64,000 bases of DNA from Metallyticus violacea (lineage: Eukaryota; Arthropoda; Insecta; Mantodea; Metallyticidae): contig CM060831.1 in assembly GCA_030762175.1 (NCBI GenBank), positions 78,436,501 to 78,500,500 of the forward strand, in the 5' to 3' direction. Below are positions 1 to 11,405 of the stretch, in pieces. The position numbers and the translations under genes are program-made. The notes under the pieces are model-generated. The model saw only the letters and a program-made list of their open reading frames with translations. It made no database searches and had not been told where the DNA came from. The stretch's first letter is position 1. Each line of letters begins with the position of its first letter.

Positions 1-1242
1 CATCTTACTGTCTTGCGAGGTGAAATTTCGTCTCCTTACCAATTCAGATGTTCCATATCTGTTACTTTCGAATCCCGTTTTTTTTTTTTTTCTTTTTTTT
101 TCCCCCCTGAGTCCGAAGAAAAAGCACGAGGCATGTTTACACGTTGATATGTGACCTCCACAAGCGACGATAATGCTTTGATACTCCTTAAACTATATAC
201 TATAATGCATCACCACGTCTTCAGTATGTAAAACTTCAGCTGAGAAACCCGCCAATCTTATGCGGTCAACTGAACACGTAGTCATTGCAAAAAGGGCACC
301 AATCAATGACTGGTACCATGCACTTCCAATATATGAGTGTAAGAGAAAGAGAGAGAAACAACATTCAATGAACAATCAGCAAACTGAGTAGTGATAATTA
401 ACACGAACCTGTCATTGGTGAATGTATTGGTTTAGCTGCTGCAGCATTATTTAAGGTGACACAGTGTTGCTTGGCTTGGATATTGCATTCAAAGGTAGTG
501 TTTGATCTGGTCTCAGTATTAGACTAAAAATAGCCTAATTCTAGCAATTCAATTTTTGTGTATAATGTTTACTATTTAATCATTCTAAATGAAGTCACTT
601 AAAAAGTAGTTATGAACACTTGAGTAGTGCGCAAAAACGGAGGAAAAAAAGTGAGAAATTGAACGACCAGTTTCAAAATTAGTGAAAATGGATTTTCTCC
701 TTAATACAATTCAGAAATAATAAATGGATATTGTAATAGCCCATGTTCTAAAAACGTGTTTGAGCATTGGCACATCTCTTGCTAATCTAAAATTACGCTT
801 TACCGCCATGCATTACGAGACGTTTGCACTGCTTTCATTTTATTCTTCTCTCTACCTGTAACTGTTGCGTCAGTTCAAAATTAAAACTAATAAAAACATT
901 TTTACGTATGTGTCACAAGCACGATTAAGTGCGCTCAGTATTTTAAGTATCAAGGTGTGAGAGAACACGAAGAATTGACATGAGTGAAGTAATGTAAACT
1001 TTTGCACTAGACGTCTTGGCGCTTCCTTAAGGATGCTACTACACATTATAGTGTGCCTGTGTCAGATTTTAGAGGTAAGCGGTGTACTGTGTATCAAGCA
1101 TCCCGGAAATAGCACTACTCGCACTGCTGGAAGCTGGAGAGATAGAGGGACGTATAAGGAGAGAGCGAGCTGACGCACTCAAATACTTAGGGCGGTAAAC
1201 TCTCATTGTGTTAACTAAAGCAGAACAGTTGGACGTTACCAT
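1..1242. other. Unassigned AT-rich DNA
   Basis: No gene or recognisable element is supported here. Short T-rich runs occur around 79-112. Small open frames on both strands have no family signature and look like chance. Confidence 0.6.
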
Positions 1243-1520
1243 GTACCGTCACGGGTGGCCGAGGTCGTTACGCGCGGACCCATGAAGGTCTGCGGTTCGA
1301 ATTCTGCCAGGACCCCTCCCTGACTGAGATTTTTTCCAAATTTTCTTCAGTCCTCATAAATGACAAATGCCGCGGGGGTACCCTAAACTTAAGCCTGGAA
1401 CGCTTCCTTCCCCACAAAAATCCTTTTCCAATCTATCATTTCATCCAAGTATCATCAGTGTTTCACCGCCTGTGATGCTTCAGCAGCAAAAACGAGTGTT
1501 AAACACAATTAAAAAAAAAC
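1243..1520 (+). mobile_element. SINE-A copy A1 (tRNA-derived SINE)
   Basis: This copy has the SINE-A plan. A tRNA-like head carries an A-box-like GGTGGCCGAGG and a B-box-like GGTTCGAATT. A tRNA-unrelated body follows with CAAATGCCG, TAAACTT and CTGGAACGC, then a short A tract, and the tail ends in a GTTAAACAC-type motif. The head resembles Leu/Ser-class tRNAs. Such elements are transcribed by RNA polymerase III and moved by a partner LINE. This copy has lost about 10 bases in the anticodon-arm region and shows many substitutions. No clear target-site duplication was found, so it is probably old. Confidence 0.85.
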
Positions 1521-1595
1521 ACACATTCCTCTTACTAGTCATCTCTCCAGCTCCCAGCAGTACTTTATTTTCTAGTTTACTACACAACCATCACC

Positions 1596-1636
<41 letters not shown>
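1596..1636. repeat. (AAT)n microsatellite
   Basis: An uninterrupted AAT/ATA trinucleotide run of about 40 bp lies just beyond SINE-A copy A1. Confidence 0.95.
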
Positions 1637-1637
<1 letters not shown>

Positions 1638-2426
1638 GGCAGATTTTAATGCCACAGACCTCTCAAATTTGATATTTCCTGCTGTCAAAGAAATGCTACT
1701 GAACCCATGTTCTTGAACATGAATCGTTTAGTTAGGGGGACCAAATTAAACTTTGTAGGGGGGGCCTTACTTTTCTCCGTTACAAAATGACTGATTCAAT
1801 TAGTAATCAGAACTAACAATTAAATAAGTAGCATCAGCTGTTTGTAGCACTAATAGTACTATTAATCAATAGCAGCCATACACCGCGGAGTGATACAATC
1901 GTATTTGTTTACGTGAGATAGAGGTAAAGGGAGAAACGTGTAGGTCGAAATTCTGTTGGTGTTAAAACGCTCCAAACATTGTTGCGGTTTTCATATGCAA
2001 TTCTTCAGGTAAAATATGATCTTCAAATTTCTTTTCAATGCCTATAGCCTCAGAAATTTAACTCTCTGATCATCTGACACATATGTGCTAAATAAATTGT
2101 GCTATTGTTGCAGTTGGGTTATCTTCAAGGTTGACAATGACATATTTTAATTTGAGCAGCTCGGTTTTTAATCGTTGAAAATGGAGAAGCGTCTCCATAA
2201 ACTTTCATAAATTGACCATGGATTTGCTTTGACGTTAAATTATCACTGCAGGATACTCAATTTTATACAGTTTATGGGATACACATAACATGTCTCCTTA
2301 AAAAAGATATTTTAAAAATTACTTGACATTTCAAATGAATGCTTTAACACAAATTTGCAACATAAAAAAATATCTTTCCAGTTGTTTGGCCACCTATGAT
2401 TGAGACCGAGAACTTTTCAAACCGTG
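1638..2426. other. Unassigned AT-rich DNA
   Basis: I see no coding signature and no recognisable repeat in this stretch between two SINE-A copies. Confidence 0.5.
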
Positions 2427-2461
2427 CTCTCTCTCTCTCTCTCACACACACACATACACAC
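2427..2461. repeat. (CT)n-(CA)n compound microsatellite
   Basis: About 16 bp of CT repeat runs directly into about 16 bp of CA repeat, at the decayed 5' edge of SINE-A copy A2. Confidence 0.95.
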
Positions 2462-2470
2462 TGTGTCCCA

Positions 2471-2739
2471 GAGACGTTAAACCAAGGACTCGTGAGTGGG
2501 AGGTCTAGGGTTCGAATCCTATCAGGACTGTCCTCCCTGACTAAGGTTTTTTCCAGGTTTTCTTCGGTCTTTATAAATGGCAAATGCCGGCGAGGTACCC
2601 TAAACTTAGGCTTGGAACGTTTCCTTCCTTAAAAAAAATCCTTTCCCAATATATCATTTCATCTGATGTATCATCAGTGTTCATCGCCGGTGGTGCCAAG
2701 TAGTAAAAACGGGCGTTACACATCGTTCAAAAAAAAAAG
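2471..2739 (+). mobile_element. SINE-A copy A2
   Basis: The B box (GGTTCGAATCC), the body and the GGGCGTTAC tail followed by poly(A) are readable. The first 30 or so bases of the tRNA head are degraded next to the compound microsatellite. The internal A tract is eight bases long. No target-site duplication is visible. Confidence 0.85.
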
Positions 2740-3034
2740 TCGTCATACATTTTTTCAAGTTTACTGTCATGTACTTTCATGGCAAACATAACACATTGCA
2801 GGGATGTTAGTGATGGATAAAATTAGACATTACATACCTTTCTTATCTTTAATTTTAATTGTAATATTTTTCTCATCAAATTAGCTGCAAATATAATACT
2901 CGATCGACGCACAGTTATTAATTATTTAATACATATTAGTTTCCTCGTCTACTTGTAAATATAATTTCTTTTAATTGTACAACCCCTAGGTTGCCTATAA
3001 TGTAGCGACTTTGGGACAGTCTGTTTATATATAT

Positions 3035-4222
3035 TATAGAACTCAACGAGTTCGAAATATAGCGATTTCAAGTGTGACTTTATCTTAGTGTTTTATCCTT
3101 TTAAAAACTTCTATAATTACTGTTAATTTGTTGCATTACTAATAGTGTTTTTATAACATTTTATTTGACTGGGTGATTGAAAAATCAGCTGAATTTTTTT
3201 TATTATGTATTAATAAAAGGTTGCTCCATATTGTTGTTAGTGATTGTAAGATATATAATGAGTCTTTTAGCTTACTTATACTTCGCCAAATTTTTATAGA
3301 ATAACAAAATGTATCCATAAAAGTTTCTTATAATTGTAAGCACTATCATTATTTCGAATTACTAATATGTAAGCTAATAATATTCAGGTTATCACAAAAA
3401 GGAACAGGTATAATAATTATAAGGAGTCGTAATAAGCTGAAAATAGTATATATTTATTATTTCAGAGTCAATTTCCTCCATTATTTGCTGTGAAGGTAAT
3501 GAGAGCTGTTTGAAAATGCAGTCACAGGAATAAACTTTATGTTGTAAACGTGCCAGCTTCCGATTAAAAGCAAATGTTACGGAACATACTCCACTCCCCA
3601 CTGTGTGTGAATCATTACCGGATTTGTGCCAGTGGTTCTGCTTTTCACTGTATAAGGAGGCAGGTAGCAATCATTCCGAAATCCATTCGCATACGCAAGG
3701 AACCGTTACCTGCCGCCGCCAGGCCCACACGTGTAGACTATAGTGTTTGGAGCTCGCAGAAGTTCTCCTAGAGACGTACGAACTTGGTTGCTCCATTCGA
3801 AAACATAAAATGAACAGAAATGCAGTTGGTTACATGCCCACCTACCTTTCTGAGTTCTTTCTGTTGTGTGTCTCTTTCCTCTTTGTAATGTTCTCAGTCT
3901 ATTTTATTGTACGCTTCTAGTTTTCACAATTATCAGTTTGTTTTAAAGCGGGTGATCGAATTATACTACAAGCAGCAGATGTGGTATATAAAAATGTGTT
4001 GCAAAGCATAAACTTCTAGGTCCACACTTAGTTAATTAATAAGATCAACCTGAATGCACTACTTTTCTCATTGCAACGCATTTGATAGAGGCACGGCATA
4101 CGTGACGCCATTATACGATAATGTTACATATAACAATAACTATAAAAGCAGCAAAGTATAAGCCACTAAGAAAAAGTCACAAATTAGTAATCGCTATATT
4201 TCGAACTACTGGAGTTCCTCTA
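3035..4222. mobile_element. Candidate non-autonomous DNA element with long terminal inverted repeats
   Basis: The left arm (about 3035-3160) and the reverse complement of the right arm (about 4095-4222) align over about 125 bp. They share the core GTTCGAAATATAGCGATT and the flanking pieces GTGACTTT and TCTTAGTG. Each outer end also holds a small palindrome, GAACTC-AAC-GAGTTC on the left and a degraded form on the right. The roughly 930-bp interior has no recognisable transposase. The structure suggests a MITE-like or internally deleted DNA transposon. No target-site duplication could be assigned. A pair of inverted solo repeats is the alternative. Confidence 0.45.
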
Positions 4223-4529
4223 TGGCAAAAAGACAAGTGAAGGTAGTAAAAACAAATATTGCATATCGAATGTAACGTTATGCATGGAAACAGATGAAAC
4301 TAGAAATAAGGTGCAGATTTTGCATTTTGTCTCTCTACCTCAAATCTGTTTTATTTACGTATAATTAATAAGCGTAATTTACCTGCATTTGCATTGTACG
4401 GCCGTTATGCAGATGTGTCCAATAACTAAAGCTCAGTATTAATGGAAATGAATAGGGATGGAATATTTGCTACCATGGACGCAAAGTTGCATTATAAACC
4501 TCAGAGGGTTTCTTTATTGCAGACACAAA

Positions 4530-4586
4530 CTTCTTCCCTTCTTCTTCTTCTTCTTCTTCTTCTTCTTCTTCTTCTTCTTCTTTTTT
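4530..4586. repeat. (CTT)n microsatellite
   Basis: About 55 bp of almost pure CTT repeat, interrupted once near its start. Confidence 0.95.
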
Positions 4587-5112
4587 GAAGCCGAAGAGAA
4601 GTGGCAGAGAAGGAGAACGGGACGACGGTAAGAATTTGGCTTATGAATACAATAGTGGCATGTAATAACAACGCTGAATGGTGATTACATTTTTTCTGAT
4701 GAGAATAAGAGACTGAAAATATTTCTCATTTGTAGATAACTACTACTAAAATAAATAAATAAAAACAAATTCTTTATGATGATCACAATCAGGTCATACA
4801 TGCATTTGTATATGAAAGTTTCCCTTGCTGGAGTACAGCAAATCATATTTTACACATTTCCTTTTAGTATTAATAAGCAAATTCACATGAAACTGTAACA
4901 TTCATAAAGAAGTAACATTTACGTTATTTAAATTATCAGACAATTTCTCTTCAAACACGGTACTCGCTTTTCTCTCCTCTACTTTTTTTTACAATTTTAT
5001 CAATGACCTATCAAATAGCTTAAGTCACGAGTCACTAGTGTGCTTGAAACAGGAAATGATGAGAACTTCTGTCAAATACAGCTACAATATTCAATTTAAA
5101 ACAAAGAATATA
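4587..5112. other. Unassigned AT-rich DNA
   Basis: Nothing recognisable is seen between the CTT microsatellite and the first mar-1 element. Confidence 0.5.
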
Positions 5113-5114
5113 TA

Positions 5115-6394
5115 CGAGGGTAGGTCTATAAGTTTCCGGCCTCGCCGATAAGGCTTATAACTATCACAGACCCTTATCTGGTTTCATACATTATCTGTTA
5201 AGTAAATAATTGCAGCTGTAACTGTGTTCAGTTGTTCAGATATAGTTGCGTAAAGAAAGCTATGTGTAGAAGATTGTGACATGTTTAAAATGGAGTATCT
5301 AGCTGTTATTAAATTCTTCACAAAAGAAGGACTTACTCCAAATGAAATTAAACAGCGATTGGACGGTGTATATGGGGAAGCATTCCCCTCATATTCTACC
5401 GTAAAAGAATGGACCAAACTTTTTCGAATGGGTTGACAAAGCATTGAAGACGAAGAACGTGCAGGTCGGCCCTTCGAGATGCTCACTCCTGAAAACATCG
5501 ATCGCTCATGTAGAAGGAGAAATTATGGAAGACCGGCGGCTCAAAGTTACAGAAATAGCAGCAAGATTGGGCCTTTCTAAAACAACAGTCTTCAAATTAT
5601 TCATGAACATTTAATCATGAATAAGGTTAGTGCAAAATGGGTGCCTAGACTTCCTTCCTCAGTCCAAAAGCAGCAAAGAGTCATCAGTTGTCAGGAACTC
5701 TGCCATGGAAACGAGACAGAAGGTCTGCAAACCATTGTTACAGGAGATGAAACTATGGTCTTCTACTATAATCCTTTGTCCAAAAGAGAATCAATGGAAT
5801 GGCGTGAGCCTGGCGAAGGACCCCCCCCTAAGGGCCAAGGTCACTCGGTCAACCAAGATGATCATGGCCACAATCTTTAGGGACTGTGAAGGAATACTCT
5901 TCATTGACTTCAAGGAGAGGAACACCACAGTAAATGGGGAGTACCATGCTGACCTACTGCACAGACTACGTGCTTCCATCAGATGAGAAAACGTGAGGAA
6001 AGCTGAGTGGTGGTGTGCGCCTTCTTCACGACAATGCGCCTGTGCACACAGCTCTTGTTGCAAAGTAAGCTGTGAAGAAATGTGACTTCAAGGAGATCGA
6101 CCATCCACCCTATCGCCCAGATCTAGCACCCAGTGACTATTTCCTGATCTCAAAACTCAATAAAGTCCTTCGAGGAAGGAAATTTAAGTGTGACGAAGAA
6201 GTAACGAATATCGTTTATGCCAGTTTTACAGACAAGACTTCTGACTATTTTGGGGGGAAGGGATTGAAACATCAATTCAAAGATGTAAGAAGTGTATTGC
6301 AATAAAGGGTAACTATATTGAAAAGTGAAATATAGTTTTTGTCTTTACCATACCTAGAAAATGGTTAGGTCGGATATTTATGGACCTACTCTCG
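5115..6394 (+). mobile_element. mar-1 copy 1: full-length dead mariner (D,D34D)
   Basis: The 1280-bp element is flanked by TA at 5113-5114 and 6395-6396, as expected for mariner. Its terminal inverted repeats start CGAGGGTAGG and match at about 22 of 27 positions. The transposase begins MFKMEYLAV at 5281 and shows the mariner N-terminal DNA-binding region. The three catalytic aspartates are GDET (5746-5748), HDNAPVHT (6030-6032) and APSD (6135-6137), with exactly 34 residues between the last two. It is inactivated by a TGA at 5434, a 4-bp ATCG duplication near 5496-5503, a deletion after the VQKQQ motif, further frameshifts near 5820-5830 and a TAA at 6066. A decayed LINE piece begins about 55 bp downstream. 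Confidence 0.95.
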
Positions 6395-6449
6395 TATATT
6401 AGAGTAGATATTAGATTATCAAGATCAGACCCTAAAAAGCATTCATACA

Positions 6450-6735
6450 AAATTCTTAGGGTTACAAATTGATCAAAATCATAAAGTGGAAGAAACATGT
6501 TGAAATGATAATTCAGCAACTTACTTGAGCCTGTTTTGCTTTAAGAGTTTTAAAATACTCTTATCAATAGATGCCTTGTATGTGATATACGTTGCACATT
6601 TTCACTCAATAATGAAACATGGAACTGTTTTTGGGGGTAACTGTTTCAAAGGAAAGTCATTAGAGTAATCTGTGGGCCGAAAAGAAGAGAGTGCTATTCC
6701 AAAAATTCAAATATACACACCCTTATAGGAGAATA
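6450..6735 (+). pseudogene. Decayed LINE reverse transcriptase C-terminal fragment (jockey/CR1-like)
   Basis: Across two frames the translation gives KFLGLQID, then IKWKKHVEMII, then LSIDALYVIYVAHFHSIMK, then KVIRVICGPKRRE. This order is typical of the region after the catalytic palm in jockey/CR1-type retrotransposon polymerases, where the usual pattern is KFLG, a W-K-H-I block, YFAYFHS and VIRIICG. Frameshifts and stops break it, and no upstream palm motifs are found. It starts close to the 3' end of mar-1 copy 1, but no LINE sequence was seen on the other side of that element. Confidence 0.65.
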
Positions 6736-7890
6736 TAATGGCAGCAGAAGTAAATTATTAGGGAATGAACTTAAATTCATATCTTTATACAGTTCCCTTA
6801 AGGAATTGTCTCACATCTTCTATAATATGAATGAAAGTTTTGAACTTAGTTCATCCTAATTGTGTATATATTTGAGCTCTTACAGAACACGATATATATA
6901 CATAACTTTTAAGCTATTAGCAGTCCAACAGTCAGGAAAATGGGATATTTTTTCCATTTACCAAGGTAGAGATTGAAGTGAATGTTATCCCTGTAAACAT
7001 GTTTCGACTCACGGTCTAGTATTTTCCTTCTCTCTGAGAACAAAAAGGAAGATGCAAAACGAGAATAGAGAGGAGGAAGAAAGGGAAACAGTTTAGGACA
7101 ACAGCTCCTAGGTGTTCTGGAGGCACTTGCAGGTGGTCTGCAAAGCATTAGATCCTCTTTAATAGCATTAATACATACTTGATTGCTAGAAAACGAAAGG
7201 TGATACCATTTATGATGTGTATTTATTGAGGTAAAGTAAATTAGAATCAAATTGAAGATAACTATTTGCTTCGGAAGATAAGCCGAAAACGTAAACCAAA
7301 CGTAGCACATGTATATAGACCCTTTCACATAATATCCCCTGAGTATCCCCTGAACGCAAAATTCTTGGTTTAAGGTACCCAGCTAAGCTGTGTAGTCTCT
7401 ACAGCTGTCAAGTATGTGTGTTCCGTTAGTTCTGTGGCAGTGTGTGCAGTGATGCCTGGCTAAGAGCGTAGATTTGCCTCCCTGCATGAAGCAACATTTT
7501 TTTTAAAAAACCTTTATAAACATTATAACAAATTAGTTTTGTAATATTGTTTCCCATATACACCAAGCTTTAACTTTAACACATTATGTATATTATAATG
7601 AATATTATTAATATTTACTTCGGCATTTGTTCTATCTAAATGCAATATGCTACACACACATTCATTGCACATGCACGAAGGACAAAAGAAGACTTATGGA
7701 CACGAATTCAAGAAGTCTGGGATGTTTTAAGCCTCTTGTTAACACAAATGTAAAATATATCATATATGCCCGAAGATTAAGAGCAGTTTTACATACTGAG
7801 GGTTCATAAACCCAATTAATTTCTGTTTATTTCTGTGTGTTTTCACTTTAATGAATTTATTGAGTTATTTGTAAAGAATACGATAATTTG
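6736..7890. other. Unassigned AT-rich DNA
   Basis: A 139-codon open frame on the minus strand (6909-7328) has biased, low-complexity composition and no family signature. I regard it as chance. Nothing else is recognised. Confidence 0.5.
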
Positions 7891-7902
7891 TGATTACGTT
7901 TT

Positions 7903-8233
7903 TTTTTAAATTAGTGTTTAACGCCATTTTAACTACTGAGGCACCGCCTAATAACCTGAGATGTTAAAGAGCGTCCATAAATAAATCAAAGGTGGATACT
8001 GATAGTACTTGAGATGAAATGATAAATTGGGAAAGGATTTTTTTAAAAAAATTAAAGCGTTTCAGGCCTAAGTTTAGGGTAGTTCCCCGGCATTTGCCAT
8101 TTATGATGACTGAGGAAAACCTGGAAAAAAAAAAAAAAAAACCTCAGTCAGGGAGAACGGTCTTGGTGGGATTCGAATCCCAGGCCTCCCGCAAACGAGT
8201 CCGCGCTTTAATGATCTCGGCCACTCGTGGCGA
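7903..8233 (-). mobile_element. SINE-A copy A3 with a SINE-B tail fragment inside
   Basis: The tRNA head is at the right end (B box as GGATTCGAATCCC at about 8168-8180) and the tail is at the left. A perfect 12-bp target-site duplication TGATTACGTTTT lies at 7891-7902 and 8234-8245, so the insertion boundaries are secure. Two A tracts have grown, including one of about 18 bases in the TTTTTTCC region of the body. Within the tail, about 40 bp of SINE-B 3' sequence (7950-7989) replaces a few SINE-A bases. Confidence 0.92.
7950..7989 (+). mobile_element. SINE-B 3' end fragment nested in SINE-A copy A3
   Basis: The segment AACCTGAGATGTTAAAGAG followed by CGTCCATAAATAAATC matches the 3' terminus of SINE-B (compare 40916-40961). 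It lies in the opposite orientation to the host SINE-A. It splits the host between the GAGGCACC and GGTGGA motifs, with a few host bases missing. No target-site duplication is visible. Confidence 0.8.
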
Positions 8234-8363
8234 TGATTACGTTTTGTGTTTGAAAAGGTAATGCCATAAAACTCCAATAATAGTTAAAATAAAATATGAT
8301 AATAAGGTAACATAATTTTCTACATATAGCCTTATAAAACCAATAATAAAAAAATGAAACAAA

Positions 8364-8440
8364 AATGTCCTGTGGGACTTGAACCCTTCTAAAGCACTCG
8401 GCAACTCTATCCAAATGTTCTCTTTCCAGATGCTCATGAT
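8364..8440 (-). repeat. tRNA-like sequence (possible SINE head or tRNA relic)
   Basis: On the minus strand, GAGTTGCCGAGTGCTTTAG (A-box-like) is followed by GGTTCAAGTCCCACAGGAC (B-box-like). The spacing suits a tRNA-derived promoter. It cannot be folded into a clean cloverleaf with matching acceptor ends, so a functional tRNA gene is unlikely. It may be the head of a third SINE family. Confidence 0.4.
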
Positions 8441-10112
8441 TACTTTTATACGCAAAGCGCCCACTGCAGAGTGCCAGTCGCTGGATGCGCGTTGTGAATA
8501 CAGCGTTTACGAGCGACCCCGATGTTCTTCGATCGACACTTAAAAACTGGAGATTATTCTTTTCTTTTTTCGTTCTTTTTCTTTTTTTCTTTTCTTTTGC
8601 CAAGGGGTGTATCCGCCTGAGATTTTTCTCGGACTATCAAGAAAGGCCATGAAAGTATTGCTACTTTTCGTATCCACTTGTGTGAAAAAATCCATTTATT
8701 TATGGATTTTTTTTTACAAAACATAGAAACAGTTTGGAAAACTAAAATCAGGATTCATAGTACAAAATGCATCTATTAAACTCCATATATTACGGCTTGT
8801 AGGTGAAATGCAGTCAGCTATCTCATTCAGGAATTAAAACCAACAAGAAATTCCTACCATCACTTATTATTTCTTATTAATATTAACGCTTTATATATTT
8901 TTATGTAGTGCCTATTTAGTAGAATGATTATTACTATTGTATAAGGATATAGTACAGTAAAATGCAAATGTTGACAAATTGTGCATTTATTTCTTTGTGT
9001 ATATCTTTAAATTTTGTAAATCAGTGATTGACAAATATGAAATCTATGAGTTGCTATTTAGGATTTCAAATGCTGAATGAAATCTCAGCGGTCCACGGTC
9101 AAGTTAGAGAACCATAGACCTAGAAAAACAATAATATTGAATATTGGCAATAAATGGCTTACCGCAAATGTCAAAATGAGTTATGCCTAGTTGTAATTAC
9201 TGCGGTAGCAAAGAAAATGCCCTTGTGAAGGTCAGTGCTGCGTGATTTGATTTAAGTGCGCGAAACCCCTTGACCTGTTAATGGAGTTTCTATTACCTCT
9301 TCAAGTATGACGGACCAATAAAATCTCTGTCAAGGTAAATAGCTCAGGGTGATGAGAAACTGTACAATACAGGACTCGTCGAGTAGACCTTGCAAACATG
9401 AGAAACGAGGATCAAGTTTTGTGAAGTACGCCTTTTATATGTTTATAAGAAATACTCGCAACTCCTATCACTATGTATGTAAATTCTACAATTTTGAAAG
9501 TGTCTAAATTAAAGTTTTAACATTAGCCCAACCGCTAAAATTACTTTTTTCTGCACATCAAATTTAGCCTGCAATTTTAGAACATTTCATAATTGAATTA
9601 AATAACTGCAATATTATGTTCATATTTATTACATAAAATGCAATTTAATACTGTAGTTTAAAAAGTTATAATCAATTACAACAATGAAACAAAAAATATT
9701 AGGTAAACAAAAAAGTAAAAACTAATGAGCGATTTAAATATCATTTTAGGTAATATCGTTATTTCTAAAATAAGAATACATTAGTACCTTAAATTGTTTG
9801 AAAATAAGTATAATGAAATAACTATAATTTGTTTCTTTCAAAAAATAACAAGATCGACTGTAATTCTCAGACAATTTTCATTTTTTAACACTGCTAATTA
9901 AACTAAAAGAACGTTCAGTAAGCTGGGGACCTGCATCAATTAGAAAAACTCTCTTGTCGGTGGATATTTGGAAACCATTCCATTCTTCACCTAAGGTATT
10001 CCTTTAGCTGTTATAAGATATAAAATATTATGTGGTAGATGGAAAAGGAACAGGTAAATTGTTATTAGTTTTGGTATTTTATGTACCTCTCAAACTATTA
10101 TTATCAATGTAC
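8441..10112. other. Unassigned AT-rich DNA
   Basis: No gene is recognised. A perfect 11-bp stem (AAAAAATCCAT with its reverse complement, 6-base loop) lies at 8685-8712. It has no further context. Confidence 0.5.
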
Positions 10113-10392
10113 CCACCGCCACGGGTGACCGAGGTCGTTAAGGCGCGGACTCGTGAGCGGGAGATCTGGGGTTCGAATCCCGCCAGGACAGTCCTACCTG
10201 ACTGGTTTTCTTTCCAGGTTTTCCTCAGTCCACATAAATGGCAAATACCGGGAAGTTACCCTAAACTTAGGCTTAGAACGCTTCCTTCCTTTAAAAAAAT
10301 ATCCTTTCCCAATGTATCATCTCATATATCACCAGTGTCACTGTCTGTGTGCCCCAGTAGTACAAACGGATGTTAAACACTATAAAAAACAG
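10113..10392 (+). mobile_element. SINE-A copy A4
   Basis: This is a nearly complete copy. The head reads ACGGGTGACCGAGGTCGTTAA, the B box is GGTTCGAATCCC, and the body and the GTTAAACACTATAAAA tail are present. A few bases are lost in the TTTTTTCCAGG region. No convincing target-site duplication is seen. Confidence 0.9.
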
Positions 10393-10579
10393 TGCTTATC
10401 CACTTCAAAAACATAAGCTTTAGATATTGTTAATTAAAACTGATATTTTCTATTCAATTGAATTTAGAGATGTGTATTAACTAATTCCGACTTGAAACCG
10501 CTTGAATAGGACCGCTAAATTTGTTTCCAAAAACATAGAAGCTTTGCCTGAACAATGAATGTTTTTTGTTTTTGTTTTG

Positions 10580-10640
10580 TTTATAGTCTGTTTTCAACAC
10601 TGAGACATCACAGAGGTGGACACTGGTGGTACCTCTTCCT
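10580..10640 (-). mobile_element. SINE-A tail fragment A5
   Basis: TTTTCAACACTGAGACATC followed by CAGAGGTGGACACTG matches the reverse complement of the SINE-A 3' region, with several substitutions. The rest of the element is absent. It lies just 5' (in window order) of a SINE-B. Confidence 0.6.
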
Positions 10641-10673
10641 TAATCGTTTCCCCTCATCCGTATTAGCAGTTAA

Positions 10674-10971
10674 CACTTGTTGATTTGTTTATTTACAGAC
10701 GCTCTTTAACATCTCAGGTCATCAGCGTCCCATTCAATTCAGGGCATGAAACGGCCGACAAATTTTGCTCAGAGGTCTTTTCTTTCAGGCTTGAGGTTTT
10801 TTATCATGCCATAAATGTACGACACGGGACCCACGGCTTTACTTTCCTTCGGAAGGAAGCCATACTTAGGATTTTTACGCCCGAAAAAATCCATCGACCG
10901 TGGCCGGGATCGAACCCACGATCTTGGGTTTAGGAGGCAAGTATGATTACTACTACACCACCAGGACCAAC
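10674..10971 (-). mobile_element. SINE-B copy B1, full length
   Basis: This copy defines SINE-B. The head is at the right end and reads, on the minus strand, GGTCCTGGTGGTGTAGTAG, with the B box GGTTCGATCCCGG. It resembles a Gly/Arg-type tRNA. The body carries TTTTTTCGGGCGTAAAAATC, GGCTTCCTTCCGAAGG, a CCGTGTCGTACAT block and CAAAATTTGTCGGCCG. The tail ends GAGCGTCTGTAAATAAAC. A short duplication, AGCAGTTAA, flanks it at 10665-10673 and 10975-10983. It lies 30 bp from a SINE-A tail fragment. Confidence 0.9.
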
Positions 10972-11254
10972 AGCAGCAGTTAATACACCATTGGACTCAC
11001 ATGCACACTGAATGGGTCAATGTCACGGCCACTTTGAAGGCATCTCAACCATAGAAAGATGCAAACACGCACGGAGAGATGGAATGAAGATCAATGATGA
11101 AATTGAAGATGAATCCTTGGTGGAGAAATTCTAATCTGGCATATGCATTTCTGGAAATGAACCGAGGAAAACTTATGTACGGCTGTAGGATTTGATTCTG
11201 AGACCTCCCGAACACTCCCAAGCGTTACTATCTGAGTCAACCCCTCAGTACATC

Positions 11255-11405
11255 AGATGAATTTATACATTGGGAAAGGGGTCTGTTTGACAAGGAAGCG
11301 TCCAGGTTCAAGTTTGTGACAGCCTGGCATTTACATTGCTGAAAACTGAGGAAAATCTGGAAATACCTCAGCCAGGGAAGATCTCACCCGTATCGGAACC
11401 GTATG
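11255..11405 (-). mobile_element. SINE-A decayed fragment A6
   Basis: ACATTGGGAAAGG, AAGCGTCCAGG and CTGAGGAAAATCTGGAAATAC are recognisable in SINE-A order on the minus strand, with gaps. The tRNA head is lost or unrecognisable past 11405. The divergence suggests an older copy than the others. Confidence 0.6.

Noticed and set aside
2344..2583. Open frames with Cys/Val or Thr/His runs across the CT/CA repeat, and other frames inside SINE copies
   Set aside because: They read through microsatellite and SINE sequence and recur wherever SINE-A or SINE-B occurs.
6909..7328. 139-codon minus-strand open frame
   Set aside because: Low-complexity, AT-driven composition and no recognised domain; probably chance.
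10153..10416. Arginine-rich frame GVRIPPG and its relatives at several SINE-A sites
   Set aside because: It is a translation of the tRNA-like head of SINE-A.
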